Source: Castellaniella hirudinis_A
GTDB taxonomy: Bacteria > Pseudomonadota > Gammaproteobacteria > Burkholderiales > Burkholderiaceae_B
Direction of reading: 5' to 3'
NCBI RefSeq assembly: GCF_047468865.1
Contig: NZ_JBLGTV010000002.1
Location: 62,001-126,000, forward strand
DNA: 64,000 nucleotides
The stretch's first letter is position 1; every line of letters begins with the position of its first letter. A program made the translations under genes and the position numbers. The notes under the pieces were generated by a model, which worked only from the letters and a program-made list of their open reading frames with translations, was not told the DNA's origin and searched no databases. Positions 16,607 through 25,443 of this stretch are shown in pieces.

Positions 16607-18193
16607 TCAGCCCCGCAGCAGCCCGATCCAGTGGCGCGTGGAGGCGTCGTGGGCGGACGCCTCCGCGGCGGCGTCCGCATCCGGCGACAGGGCCTGGACG
16701 ATCCCGCGCGCCAGCACCTTGCCGTATTCCACCCCCCACTGGTCGAAGGGGTCGATGCCCCAGACGACGCCCTGGGTAAAGACCCGGTGTTCGTACAAAG
16801 CCAGCAACGCCCCCAAGGCATATGGCGACAGGCGCGGCAGGACGATCAAGTGGTTGGGCCGCCCGCCCGGGTGAACCCGATGGGGGGCCAAGGCCGCCGC
16901 CTGGGCGGGGGCCAGGCCCTCGGCCAGGCATTCTTCCCGGGCTTGATCCAGCGTCTTGCCGCGCATCAGGGCCTCGCGCTGGGCCAGGCAATTGGCCAGC
17001 AACTGGCGGTGATGGCTGGGCCAGTGGTGGTCGGCCTGGCTGCAGAGGATGAAATCCACCGGCGCGCCATCGCTGCCCTGGTGCATCCACTGGAAAAACG
17101 TATGCTGGGCATCAGTGCCCGGCATGCCCCACACCGCCGGCCCCGTGGGCACCCCCACCGGGCGACCCGACAGGTCTACCGACTTGCCCAGGGATTCCAT
17201 GTCCAGCTGCTGCACATAGGGCACCAAATTGACCAGACGCGAATCGTATGGCGCGATATTCAGCGACCCCTGCCCCAGGATGCTGCGATTGACGATCCCC
17301 GCCAGCGCCATGCGCACGGGCGCGTTGACGGCCAGCGGCGCCTGGGCGAAATGCGCGTCCATGGCCGCCGCCCCCATGCGCAGCCCGGCCACGACATCGG
17401 CCCCCACCGACAGGGCGGTGGTCAGGCTGACAGCGGACCAGACGGAGAACCGCCCCCCCACCCAGTCCCACAAACGGAAAACATGCGCGGGCGCAATCCC
17501 CCAGGCGTGCGCCCGATCCGGGCGGGCCGTGACCGCCACCATGTGCCGGGCGGGATCCAGCCCGGCGGCCCGCAGCCACTCACGCGCCCGGGTGCCGTTT
17601 TCCAGGGTCTCGGTGGTGGTGAAGGATTTGCTGACCAGCACCACCAGGGTGTCGCGCGGATCCAGCCCGGCCAGCCCCCCTTCGATGGCATGGCCGTCGA
17701 TATTGGCCACGAAACGGGCCTCGCGCCAGGTGCCCGCATAGCCAAAGGCCGACACCGCCAGGCGCACGCCCCAGTCCGACCCCCCGATCCCGATGTGCAC
17801 GATGTGCCGCCAGCGGCGTTCGGCATCGGCCCGGCGCACCCAGGCGTCCATGCGGTCGCGTTCGGCCTGCACATCGTCCGGGGCGGTGGGCGCGCGCAGC
17901 GCCGTATGCCAGGCGGCGCGGTGCTCGGTGACATTGACGATGCCGCCCGCCAGCAGGCGGCGGCGCTGCGCGTCGAAGCCGCGCGCCTGCAGCAGCGCCT
18001 GACCGGCGGCCAGCAGCGCGGGCGCATGGCGTTGGCCGCTGGCATCCAGCGTCAGGCCGGGGGCCTCGATCAGATCCAGGCCATCGGCCTGGCCGGGACA
18101 GGCCTGGGCCGCCTGCACGAAACGCCGCCACTCGGGCAGCGTCGTCAAAGGGGCAATATCCATCGGGGAGGCGGGAGGGGCGTTCGTGGGCAT
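16607..18193 (-). CDS. pgi: Glucose-6-phosphate isomerase
   Basis: The 528-residue protein contains both PGI signatures: VFRLWDWVGGRFSVWSAV (the DxxGGRFS-type site) and the catalytic GIDPFDQWGVEYGK near the C-terminus, plus the sugar-phosphate loop SKSFTTTET and the base-providing region around MESLGKS. It interconverts glucose 6-phosphate and fructose 6-phosphate in the cytosol. The start is set at the ATG of MPTNAPP; a second ATG ten codons on (MDIAPL) is a fair alternative. It reads in the same direction as the ddp-like operon, 119 bases upstream of ddpX, and no functional tie is obvious. Confidence 0.95.
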   Translation of the reverse strand: MPTNAPPASPMDIAPLTTLPEWRRFVQAAQACPGQADGLDLIEAPGLTLDASGQRHAPALLAAGQALLQARGFDAQRRRLLAGGIVNVTEHRAAWHTALRAPTAPDDVQAERDRMDAWVRRADAERRWRHIVHIGIGGSDWGVRLAVSAFGYAGTWREARFVANIDGHAIEGGLAGLDPRDTLVVLVSKSFTTTETLENGTRAREWLRAAGLDPARHMVAVTARPDRAHAWGIAPAHVFRLWDWVGGRFSVWSAVSLTTALSVGADVVAGLRMGAAAMDAHFAQAPLAVNAPVRMALAGIVNRSILGQGSLNIAPYDSRLVNLVPYVQQLDMESLGKSVDLSGRPVGVPTGPAVWGMPGTDAQHTFFQWMHQGSDGAPVDFILCSQADHHWPSHHRQLLANCLAQREALMRGKTLDQAREECLAEGLAPAQAAALAPHRVHPGGRPNHLIVLPRLSPYALGALLALYEHRVFTQGVVWGIDPFDQWGVEYGKVLARGIVQALSPDADAAAEASAHDASTRHWIGLLRG

Positions 18194-18273
18194 CTGCGCA
18201 GTATAAAAGCATACCGCCCCATTTGGCTGACCCGCCCCCCAGGCACCGCCAGGCGGGCCAGGCCGCCGAGCGA

Positions 18274-19470
18274 TCAGCAGCGCTCGTAGATGCCCGCCGC
18301 CCCCATGCCGGAGCCCACGCACATGGTGACCATGCCGTACTGCAGGTTGCGGCGGCGCAGCCCGTGGATAGTGGTGGCCGAGCGGATTGCGCCGGTGGCC
18401 CCCAGCGGGTGGCCCAGGGCGATCGCGCCGCCCAGGGGGTTGACCACGTCCTCGTTCAAGCCCAAGTCACGGATGACCGCGAGAGACTGCGCGGCAAAGG
18501 CTTCGTTCAGCTCGATCCAGCCCATCTGATCCAGGGTCAGGCCGGCTTTTTTCAAGGCGGCGGGAATGGCTTCCTTGGGGCCGATGCCCATGATGTCGGG
18601 CGGCACGCCGCGCACGGCGAAGGACACGAAGCGCGCCAGCGGCGTCAGGTTGTGTTCTTTCAGGGCGCGTTCGGACACCACCAGCAGGGCGCCGGCCCCG
18701 TCGGACGTCTGCGAGCTGTTGCCCGCCGTGACGCTGCCCTTGGCGGCAAACACCGGGCGCAGGCGCGCCAGGGCTTCCAGGGACGTATCCGCCCGGGGCC
18801 CTTCGTCCAGGGTGACGGTGCGGTGGGTTTCGCGGACTTCGCCCGTGGCCAGATCCGGCACCCGGCGCACGATGTCCACCGGCAGCATTTCGTCGGTGAA
18901 TTCGCCCGACTGCTGGGCGGCCAGGGCGCGCTGGTGCGAGCGCAGAGCGAAAGCGTCCTGGTCGGCGCGGGAAATATCCCAGCGCTCGGCGACCTGTTCG
19001 GCGGTGGCTCCCATGCCGTAGGCGATCCCGATATTGTCGTCATTCAGGTAGACATCGGGGCTGAACGACGTATTGATGCCCATTGTGGGCACCTGGCTCA
19101 TGGATTCGGTGCCGCAGGCCAGCATGACGTCGGCTTCGCCCACGCGGATGCGGTCGGCGGCCATGGCCACGGCGGTCAGGCCGGACGCGCAAAAGCGGTT
19201 GACCGTGACCCCGCCCACGGACTGGGGCAGGCCGGCCAGCAGCACGCCGATGCGCGCCACGTTCAGCCCCTGGGGGCCTTCGGGGATGGCGCAGCCGACG
19301 ATGGCATCCTCGATGGCGGCCGGATCCAGGCTGGGCGCCTGGGCCAGCACGCCCTGGATGACCTTGGCCAACAATTCATCGGGCCGGGTGTGGGCATACA
19401 TGCCGCGCGGGGCCTTGCCGATGGGCGTGCGGGTTGCCGCGACGATATAAGCTTGTTGCAAAGCAGTCAT
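18274..19470 (-). CDS. fadA: Acetyl-CoA C-acyltransferase (beta-ketothiolase)
   Basis: The 398-residue thiolase has the nucleophilic cysteine in VNRFCASGLTAV, the GHPLGATGA histidine loop and the C-terminal CVGSGMGAAG active-site cysteine. The NEAFAAQSLAV stretch is also diagnostic. It performs the last step of beta-oxidation, cleaving 3-ketoacyl-CoA to acetyl-CoA. The start is the ATG 11 bases after the stop of the upstream fadB-like gene, preceded by AAGGAG; longer in-frame extensions overlap that gene and are unlikely. Confidence 0.93.
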   Translation of the reverse strand: MTALQQAYIVAATRTPIGKAPRGMYAHTRPDELLAKVIQGVLAQAPSLDPAAIEDAIVGCAIPEGPQGLNVARIGVLLAGLPQSVGGVTVNRFCASGLTAVAMAADRIRVGEADVMLACGTESMSQVPTMGINTSFSPDVYLNDDNIGIAYGMGATAEQVAERWDISRADQDAFALRSHQRALAAQQSGEFTDEMLPVDIVRRVPDLATGEVRETHRTVTLDEGPRADTSLEALARLRPVFAAKGSVTAGNSSQTSDGAGALLVVSERALKEHNLTPLARFVSFAVRGVPPDIMGIGPKEAIPAALKKAGLTLDQMGWIELNEAFAAQSLAVIRDLGLNEDVVNPLGGAIALGHPLGATGAIRSATTIHGLRRRNLQYGMVTMCVGSGMGAAGIYERC

Positions 19471-19481
19471 CGTAAGTCTCC

Positions 19482-21905
19482 TTAATTGCGCACGGGCTTG
19501 CCGGTTTGCAGCAGCCCGGCAATGCGTTCTTGGGTTTTGGGGTTGGCCAGCAGCCCCAGGAAAGCCTGGCGTTCCAGTTTCAGCATCCAGGCCTCGTCCA
19601 CCAGGCTGCCGGGATCCACATCGCCGCCACAAATGGCGGTGGCGACCGTCAGGCCGATGTGGAAGTCGTAATCAGTGATAAACCCGCCCACGTGCATGTT
19701 CACCAGCTGGGCACGCAAGGTGGCAATGGCGTCGCGCCCCGCCACCGGAAAGCGGGCGGGCAGCGGCGGACGGTAGCCCTGTTCGGCCAGATTGGCGGCC
19801 TCGCGCACGGCCACGTACAGCAGTTCGTGGCGGTTCATGACGATGGGATCGGAATCCCGCAGATAGCCGATTTCGCGGGCCTCCAGGGCGGATTTGGACA
19901 CCCGCGCCGTGGCCACGGCCAGGACAAAGTTTTTCACATAGGCCAGCAGCGGGGCGTCCGGGGCCGATTGGGCCTGGACTTCCGCCGCCCGGCGGGCGCT
20001 GTAGGTAATGCCGCCCGCCCCCGGCACCAGGCCGATGCCGACTTCAACCAGGCCGATGTAGCTTTCCAGGTGCGCCACGCGGCGGGCGCAATGCACGGAC
20101 AGTTCGCAGCCCCCGCCCAGCGTCAGGCCCGCCACGGCGGCCACCACCGGCACCTGGGCATAGCGCAGGCGCAGCACCATGTCCTGCATCTCCGCCTGAA
20201 TCGGTTCAACCGCCTTGACGCCGCCCGTCATGAAGGCGGGCAGCATGGCTTTCAGATCGGCCCCGGCGGAAAACGGGTCTTCGAGCTGGCCGATGACCAG
20301 GGCCTTGTAGCCTTGCTCGGCCAGATCCACCGCATGCACCACGCCGCGCACCACATCGGGACTGAGCGTGTGCATCTTGGTCTTGAAGGACGTGATCAGC
20401 ACGTCCTGGGGATGCGGTGCGGGCAGGGTCCAGCACAGCACGGCGTCGTTTTCGTAGACGACCTGGGGCACGATGGCCGGGCCTTCGCCCACCAGGCGCG
20501 GCGCCCCCACTTGACGCTGGTAAACCGGCAACGCGCTGCGCGGCACAAAGGCATTTTTGGCTGGAGAGAACGAGCCTTCCGGCGTATGCACGGCTTGCTT
20601 GTCCCACACCGGGCCGCTGGTGGCCCAGGCGGGCAACGGGGCGGACGCCAGGGTCTTGCCCGCCGCGATGTCGTCGTTGATCCAGCCCGCCACCCGCTGC
20701 CAGCCGGCGGCCTGCCAGATTTCAAAGGGGCCGAAGCTGTGGCCAAAGCCCCATTTCATGGCCTGGTCGAGTTCGCGCGCGCTGTCGGCGATGTCGCCCA
20801 GGTGCACGGCGCTGTAATGGAAGGTGTCGCGCAGCACCGCCCAGACGAACTGGGCCTGGGGATGATCGGAATCGTGCAGGGCCTGCAGGCGCTTGGCCGG
20901 GTCGCGTTCTTTCAGGATGGCCTTGACTTCATCGTCGGCCTTTTCGCCCGTGGGCACGTATTCACCGGCTTTCGGATCCAGGCGCAGAATCTCCTTGCCT
21001 GCTTTCTTGAAGAAGCCGGCTTTGGTCTTTTGGCCCAGGGCGCCTTTTTCGATCAGGGCCGCCAGCACGGGCGGCACGCCGAAATGCGCATGGAAGGGAT
21101 CGTTGGGCAGTTGTTCCTGCATGGTGTGGATGACGTGCGCCAGGGTGTCCAAGCCCACCACGTCGGCCGTGCGGTAGGTGCCGGATTTTGCCCGGCCCAG
21201 GCGCGTGCCGGTCAAATCGTCCACCAATTCATAGGGCAGGTCGAAGGCCTGGGTATGATGGAAAACCGACAAGATGCCGAACACGCCGATGCGGTTGCCG
21301 ATGAAGTTGGGCGTGTCCTTGGCGCGCACCACGCCCTTGCCCAGCTGCGACACCAGGAAGGTTTCCAGGTGATCCAGCAGGTCGGGCTGGGTATCGGCCG
21401 TGGGAATGAGTTCGACCAGCGGCATATAACGCGGCGGGTTGAAGAAATGCACGCCGCAGAAGCGATGGCGCAGGGTCTCGGGCAGGGCTTCGGCCAGGGC
21501 GGCAATCGACAGGCCCGAGGTATTGCTGGCGACGATGGCCTGGGGATTCAGGGCCGGGGCCAGCTTGTGATAGAGGTCGCGTTTCCAGTCCAGGCGTTCG
21601 GCGATGGCTTCGATCACCACGTCGCAGTCGGCCAGCAGGCCCAGGTCTTCGTCGTAGTTGGCCGGGGTGATCAGATCGGCCAGGCGATTGACGCCCAGCG
21701 GCGCGGGGTTCAGTTTTTTCAGCTGGGCGATGGCGCGCGCCACGATGGCGTTCTTGCCGCCGTGGCCGTCGTCTTTGGCCAGGTCGAACAGCACGACCGG
21801 CACGCCGGCGTTGACGCAATGGGCGGCAATCTGCGCGCCCATGACCCCGGCACCGCACACCGCCACGCGGCGGACGAACAGGGGGGCGGACTGACTGGTT
21901 TGCAT
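19482..21905 (-). CDS. Fused 3-hydroxyacyl-CoA dehydrogenase / enoyl-CoA hydratase (FadN-type domain order)
   Basis: The 807-residue protein starts with an NAD-binding Rossmann domain (VAVCGAGVMGAQIAAHC, residues 13-29), continues through the hydroxyacyl-CoA dehydrogenase C-terminal domain (FIGNRIGVF region, DDLTGTRLGRAKSGTYRTADVVG) and has a crotonase-type domain after about residue 490 (GQLEDPFSAGADLKAML, GLTLGGGCELSVHC, EVGIGLVPGAGG). This dehydrogenase-first order is that of FadN-like proteins and the reverse of E. coli FadB. It hydrates enoyl-CoA and oxidises the hydroxyacyl-CoA. First gene of an operon with the thiolase, behind a palindromic operator. Confidence 0.92.
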   Translation of the reverse strand: MQTSQSAPLFVRRVAVCGAGVMGAQIAAHCVNAGVPVVLFDLAKDDGHGGKNAIVARAIAQLKKLNPAPLGVNRLADLITPANYDEDLGLLADCDVVIEAIAERLDWKRDLYHKLAPALNPQAIVASNTSGLSIAALAEALPETLRHRFCGVHFFNPPRYMPLVELIPTADTQPDLLDHLETFLVSQLGKGVVRAKDTPNFIGNRIGVFGILSVFHHTQAFDLPYELVDDLTGTRLGRAKSGTYRTADVVGLDTLAHVIHTMQEQLPNDPFHAHFGVPPVLAALIEKGALGQKTKAGFFKKAGKEILRLDPKAGEYVPTGEKADDEVKAILKERDPAKRLQALHDSDHPQAQFVWAVLRDTFHYSAVHLGDIADSARELDQAMKWGFGHSFGPFEIWQAAGWQRVAGWINDDIAAGKTLASAPLPAWATSGPVWDKQAVHTPEGSFSPAKNAFVPRSALPVYQRQVGAPRLVGEGPAIVPQVVYENDAVLCWTLPAPHPQDVLITSFKTKMHTLSPDVVRGVVHAVDLAEQGYKALVIGQLEDPFSAGADLKAMLPAFMTGGVKAVEPIQAEMQDMVLRLRYAQVPVVAAVAGLTLGGGCELSVHCARRVAHLESYIGLVEVGIGLVPGAGGITYSARRAAEVQAQSAPDAPLLAYVKNFVLAVATARVSKSALEAREIGYLRDSDPIVMNRHELLYVAVREAANLAEQGYRPPLPARFPVAGRDAIATLRAQLVNMHVGGFITDYDFHIGLTVATAICGGDVDPGSLVDEAWMLKLERQAFLGLLANPKTQERIAGLLQTGKPVRN

Positions 21906-22058
21906 GATGGTGTCCTCTCACGATGATGGAAGATCCCGGGTGGGCAGCTTCCCGGCATGGCGGGCCTGTAGCGGCGGGCCGAATCCACAAGACCTGGATT
22001 CAATCCGCTGGCGGGGCTCTGGTGGCGAAACCGCCGTGTGCCAATGGCCGATCTTTCG

Positions 22059-22103
22059 ATTGTCGCTGATTTTTTGGCAAAATTCAAACGATTGTTTGAA
22101 TTT
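22059..22103 (-). promoter_or_regulatory. Promoter with overlapping PsrA/FadP-like palindromic operator for the beta-oxidation operon
   Basis: On the minus strand TTGAAT (22082-22087) and GACAAT (22059-22064) are spaced by exactly 17 bases and read toward the fad genes. The -35 lies inside a perfect palindrome, 22080-22103, with 10-base arms AAATTCAAAC and GTTTGAATTT around a GATT spacer. The inner part, CAAAC-N4-GTTTG, matches the published binding pattern of TetR-type fatty-acid regulators of the PsrA class. A repressor bound here would block the promoter and be released by acyl-CoA; which regulator binds is inference, as none is encoded in the window. The rest of the 346-base gap 21906-22251 holds no other recognisable signal. 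Confidence 0.7.
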
Positions 22104-22251
22104 CTCACTTCTCTGCTGACTGCGCCGGACAATAGGCGGTCATCGACGCTTGTGGGATGATAGATACCCCTTCACCATGGGAGACTTCAGCATGCATGCC
22201 GTACCCGCCGCCACTCACTCCCCGGCCGAGGCCATTTAAAAACCATCATCC

Positions 22252-23022
22252 ATGGCCCGCCTGCCCCGCCTGTATGCCCCGCGCATCCCTCAACTGATCC
22301 AGGCCCGTTTCTTTCGGCCTCTGGCAGGGGATGATCGTGCTACGCCCAGTGAGTCCCTGGATATCATTGCCCGCTGGCTGGGCGAAGCGGTACAGGGTGC
22401 CAACCAATCAACCCGGCTTTTGGCGACAAAGCAGCTGCCACACGCCAACCCACAAGCGGCCACGCCCGGTGCAGCGGCACTGGCCATCCACGCCTGGGCT
22501 GTCTTGCCTGAACAAATCGTGCTGCTGGCCACGCCCGGGGATGCCCGGGCTCTGCCACTCCTGATGCAAGGCTTGGGGCGGCGCATGGGATCGGGGCTGC
22601 TGCGCAGCCGCGTGCTGGCGGGACGCTATCGCAACGCCTTGCTGGAACCGGGGCGCTGGGTGCTGCCCGCCATGGTGTGGGTCGAATCGCTGGCCGTGGC
22701 CGACGGGCGGGTGGCCCAGGCCGACCAATGGCCGTGGTCCTCGGCGGCGGAACATGCGGGAGAACCCGTCCGCCAGGGCGGCTGGCTGCTGGATCACCCG
22801 GATTTCTGGGCGGCGGGCGACACGCCCTTTGCGCGCCAGGCGGCTTGGCGCAAGCGCCTGGCCGCCGGCCTGGCCGCCGATCAAGCCCAGTCGCTGGAAG
22901 CCGCCCTGCACGGCCAATGGGCCTTGGGGGAAAAGATTTTCCTGGCCCACCTGGGCCGCCAGGCCTCGCGGCGCATCCAGCCCGCCCCCAGGGGGCGGCC
23001 CGCGCAAAACCCGGCGGCTTGA
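22252..23022 (+). CDS. Domesticated Y1/RAYT transposase-like protein lacking catalytic residues
   Basis: The 256-residue protein follows the layout of REP-associated tyrosine transposases: MARLPRLYAP at the N-terminus, a core near residues 80-95, GRYRNALLEPGRWVLPAMVWVE (compare the GRYK...P.YLL..LRYIE pattern), QWPWSSAAEHAG and a C-terminal RRIQPAPRGRPA tail. The metal-binding HUH motif, usually NHVHLL after MP, is replaced by EQIVLLA (residues 87-93), and the usual catalytic tyrosine in the next helix seems to be Met. It therefore cannot cut DNA in the usual way and may be a retained DNA- or RNA-binding protein. No good ribosome-binding site is seen. Function unknown. Confidence 0.65.
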   Translation: MARLPRLYAPRIPQLIQARFFRPLAGDDRATPSESLDIIARWLGEAVQGANQSTRLLATKQLPHANPQAATPGAAALAIHAWAVLPEQIVLLATPGDARALPLLMQGLGRRMGSGLLRSRVLAGRYRNALLEPGRWVLPAMVWVESLAVADGRVAQADQWPWSSAAEHAGEPVRQGGWLLDHPDFWAAGDTPFARQAAWRKRLAAGLAADQAQSLEAALHGQWALGEKIFLAHLGRQASRRIQPAPRGRPAQNPAA

Positions 23023-23098
23023 CGGCCCGCACCGGCACTGGCGGCGGACGGCGCCGCCCCCGGCGCGATATGGCCAAGCGAGGGCGGCGAAGGCGCGA

Positions 23099-25369
23099 TC
23101 AGAACGTGCTGTTGACTTCCAGGTAGAACGTGCGCCCGGGCTGGTTGTAGGTATAGGCCCCGGCCCCCTGGATTTCGTTGACGGCCCCCAGATTGACGCC
23201 GATGGCATTGCCACGGCGGTGGATGCGCTTGTCCAGCAGGTTGTCCACCCCGGCGGTGACGCGCAGGTGCTTGTTGACCTGGTACTGCGAACTGAGGCCG
23301 AACAAGGCGTAGGCCGGGACGGTATCGGTGGCGCTGCCGGTCAGCGGATGGCCGTAGTAGTCGTATTTCGGGCCTTCCTGTTCGCCATACACCGTCGCCT
23401 TGGCGCGCAGAGACCAGGCCGGGGTCACGGACCAATCCAGGGTGCTGTTGATGGTGTATTTCGGGATGGTGGACAAGTGTTCGCCGGTGTCCTTGTTCTT
23501 CGACTCGATCATGTAGGTGAAGTTGGTGGACCACAGCCAGTCCTGGGCCAGCGGCCAGGTCAGGTTGCCTTCCAGGCCCTGCACCACGGCGCGCGGCACG
23601 TTGGTCCATTGGAAGACGTTGGTGACGTCGCCCAGGCTGTTGACGAAATCGCCCACCGGCGTGCGGCCGGCCTCGATTTTATTGCGGTAATCATTGTGAA
23701 AATACGTCAGGCTGGCCCCGAGCCCGGACGGATCGAAGAATTCGATGCCCAGTTCTTTGTTGATGCTGGTCTCGGCCTTCAGGTCCGAATTGCCCAGCAG
23801 AAAGCAGCCCGTAGTGCTGCCCGCCGCATTGCCCCAGCAGCCGTTGCCGGCGCTGTACAGGGCGTAGCCCGAATTGCTTTGATACAGGTTGGGCGCCTTA
23901 TAGGCCCGGGCGATGCCGGCCTTGATCGCCCACTGCGCGTTGACCTGATAGGACAGGTTCAGGGAAGGACTCCAGTTGCTGCCCTGGATGCTGTGGTAGT
24001 CGAAACGCAGGCCCGGGGTGACGGTCCAGTCGTCGCCGATGTACAGGTTGTCTTCGGCAAAGACCGAATAGATATTGGCATGCGCCTTGGGCTGGTAGGC
24101 AAAAGGCACAGCGGGCATCTTGCTGTTGGACGGATTGCGCCCGGCCAGATCCGATGCCTGGTCATTCAGATCCTGGCGCACCCATTCCAGGCCGAACGTG
24201 CCCATTTGGTCGATGCCGCCCCAATCCAGGCGGCGGTTCAGCTCTGTGTGCGCGGTCAGCGTGCGCAGCTTGCTGTCGCCGAAATCATTGCCGGCGAAAA
24301 TCCCTTCGGTGCCGCCGGCCAGCCCTTCCAGCACGCGGGTATTGCGGGTGTATTCGTATTGCAGATAGCTGAGGGTATGGGTGTCGGGATTCCAGTCGCC
24401 CTTGTGGGTGATGGCATAAGTCTGCCGGTAAATGCGGTTGGTTTCGTTGCCCAGTTGGGCCTGCACATTGGCGTTGGTATTGGTGTTTTGCGTGTCGCCC
24501 ACGTAGATGTTGCCGTCGCGCCCATAGCTGGCCTCGAAATCCAGCGTGTGGCCGGCGGCGGGCGTCCAGCTCAATGCGCCGCTGATGGCGCGGTTCTTGA
24601 AGCCTTCGCGCCCGGCGGGGAAAGTATCCTTGACCGACGGGTGGCTGCCTCGGTGGGATTCATAGCCCTGGTTGATGTCCCAGTCGTCGCCCTGGAAGTT
24701 GGCGGCGCTGCCCGCCAGACGGAAATTCAGGTTGTCGCCAAGCGGGCCGGTCAGGCTGAAGGTGCTGCGGGCGGTCGCCCCATCGCCGCCGTGCTGCGGC
24801 GCATTGGCATAGACGGACACCGAGCCGCTGAGTTTGTCTCCGGCCGGCTTGGTGATGATGTTGACCACCCCGCCCGCCGCGCCATTGCCATAGCGGGCCG
24901 CCGCCGGGCCGCGCAGCACTTCGATGCGCTCGACCTGTTCCGGCGGCACCCAGTTGGTGTCGCCCCGGGTGTCGCGCTCGCCGCGCCAGCCAAAACGCAC
25001 CGCGCCGCGCGACGACACGGGCTTGCCGTCGATCAGGATCAAGGTATTTTCCGGGCCCATGCCGCGGATGTCGATCTGGCGGTTGTTGCCGCGCTGGCCG
25101 CTGGAGGAATTACCGGTCAGGTTGACCCCCGGCATGGTGCGGATGATCTCGTCGAGGTTATTGGCCGGCGGAGATTTCTGGATGTCGGCGGCGGTGATCG
25201 TGGAAGCCCCCGGCGTCTGCTTCAATTCCTGCTCGGCATTGACGACGACGCGCTCCAATTGGGCGACGCCCTCGGGCGACTGCGCCCCGGCGGGCGCGGG
25301 GATCAGGCCCAGGGCGATGAGCAGGCCAAGGGGTGGCAGGGCGCGGCCCTGGATCTTGCGAACGGACAT
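23099..25369 (-). CDS. bfeA: TonB-dependent ferric catecholate (enterobactin-type) receptor, FepA/BfeA family
   Basis: The 756-residue outer-membrane receptor has a signal peptide (LLIALGLIPAPAGA), a TonB box region, a plug domain with the FepA-family run RGMGPENTLILIDGKPVSSRGAVRFGWRGERDTRGDTNWVPPE, and a 22-strand barrel ending in the aromatic terminus STF. The plug sequence is characteristic of enterobactin receptors FepA, PfeA and Bordetella BfeA. It would import ferric enterobactin and related catecholates. The start is the second ATG (MSVRKIQ), with AAGGA about 8 bases before it. A Fur-like site lies just upstream. It is last on the minus arm of the siderophore locus. Confidence 0.92.
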   Translation of the reverse strand: MSVRKIQGRALPPLGLLIALGLIPAPAGAQSPEGVAQLERVVVNAEQELKQTPGASTITAADIQKSPPANNLDEIIRTMPGVNLTGNSSSGQRGNNRQIDIRGMGPENTLILIDGKPVSSRGAVRFGWRGERDTRGDTNWVPPEQVERIEVLRGPAAARYGNGAAGGVVNIITKPAGDKLSGSVSVYANAPQHGGDGATARSTFSLTGPLGDNLNFRLAGSAANFQGDDWDINQGYESHRGSHPSVKDTFPAGREGFKNRAISGALSWTPAAGHTLDFEASYGRDGNIYVGDTQNTNTNANVQAQLGNETNRIYRQTYAITHKGDWNPDTHTLSYLQYEYTRNTRVLEGLAGGTEGIFAGNDFGDSKLRTLTAHTELNRRLDWGGIDQMGTFGLEWVRQDLNDQASDLAGRNPSNSKMPAVPFAYQPKAHANIYSVFAEDNLYIGDDWTVTPGLRFDYHSIQGSNWSPSLNLSYQVNAQWAIKAGIARAYKAPNLYQSNSGYALYSAGNGCWGNAAGSTTGCFLLGNSDLKAETSINKELGIEFFDPSGLGASLTYFHNDYRNKIEAGRTPVGDFVNSLGDVTNVFQWTNVPRAVVQGLEGNLTWPLAQDWLWSTNFTYMIESKNKDTGEHLSTIPKYTINSTLDWSVTPAWSLRAKATVYGEQEGPKYDYYGHPLTGSATDTVPAYALFGLSSQYQVNKHLRVTAGVDNLLDKRIHRRGNAIGVNLGAVNEIQGAGAYTYNQPGRTFYLEVNSTF

Positions 25370-25409
25370 GGGGAATTCCTTGGATTGTTGCAATGTGTCA
25401 AAAATCCAT

Positions 25410-25428
25410 GAGAATATAAACGATAAAC
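25410..25428 (-). promoter_or_regulatory. Putative Fur box upstream of the FepA/BfeA-type receptor
   Basis: In the 74-base gap between macB and the receptor, GAGAAT-ATAAAC-GATAAA-C forms hexamers like the GATAAT units bound by Fur; 11 of 19 positions match the classical 19-mer by hand count. Iron-dependent repression of the receptor is expected from its function. This is the weakest of the Fur-like sites listed. Confidence 0.45.
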
Positions 25429-25443
25429 GTTCTTATTTACAAA

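Noticed and set aside
19506..21926. An 806-codon frame antisense to the fused beta-oxidation gene
   Set aside because: Same type of GC-driven antisense frame; no motif.
22177..22239. A 20-codon frame (MGDFSMHAVPAATHSPAEAI) just upstream of the RAYT-like gene
   Set aside because: Too short to judge, with no clear ribosome-binding site and no match to a known leader peptide.
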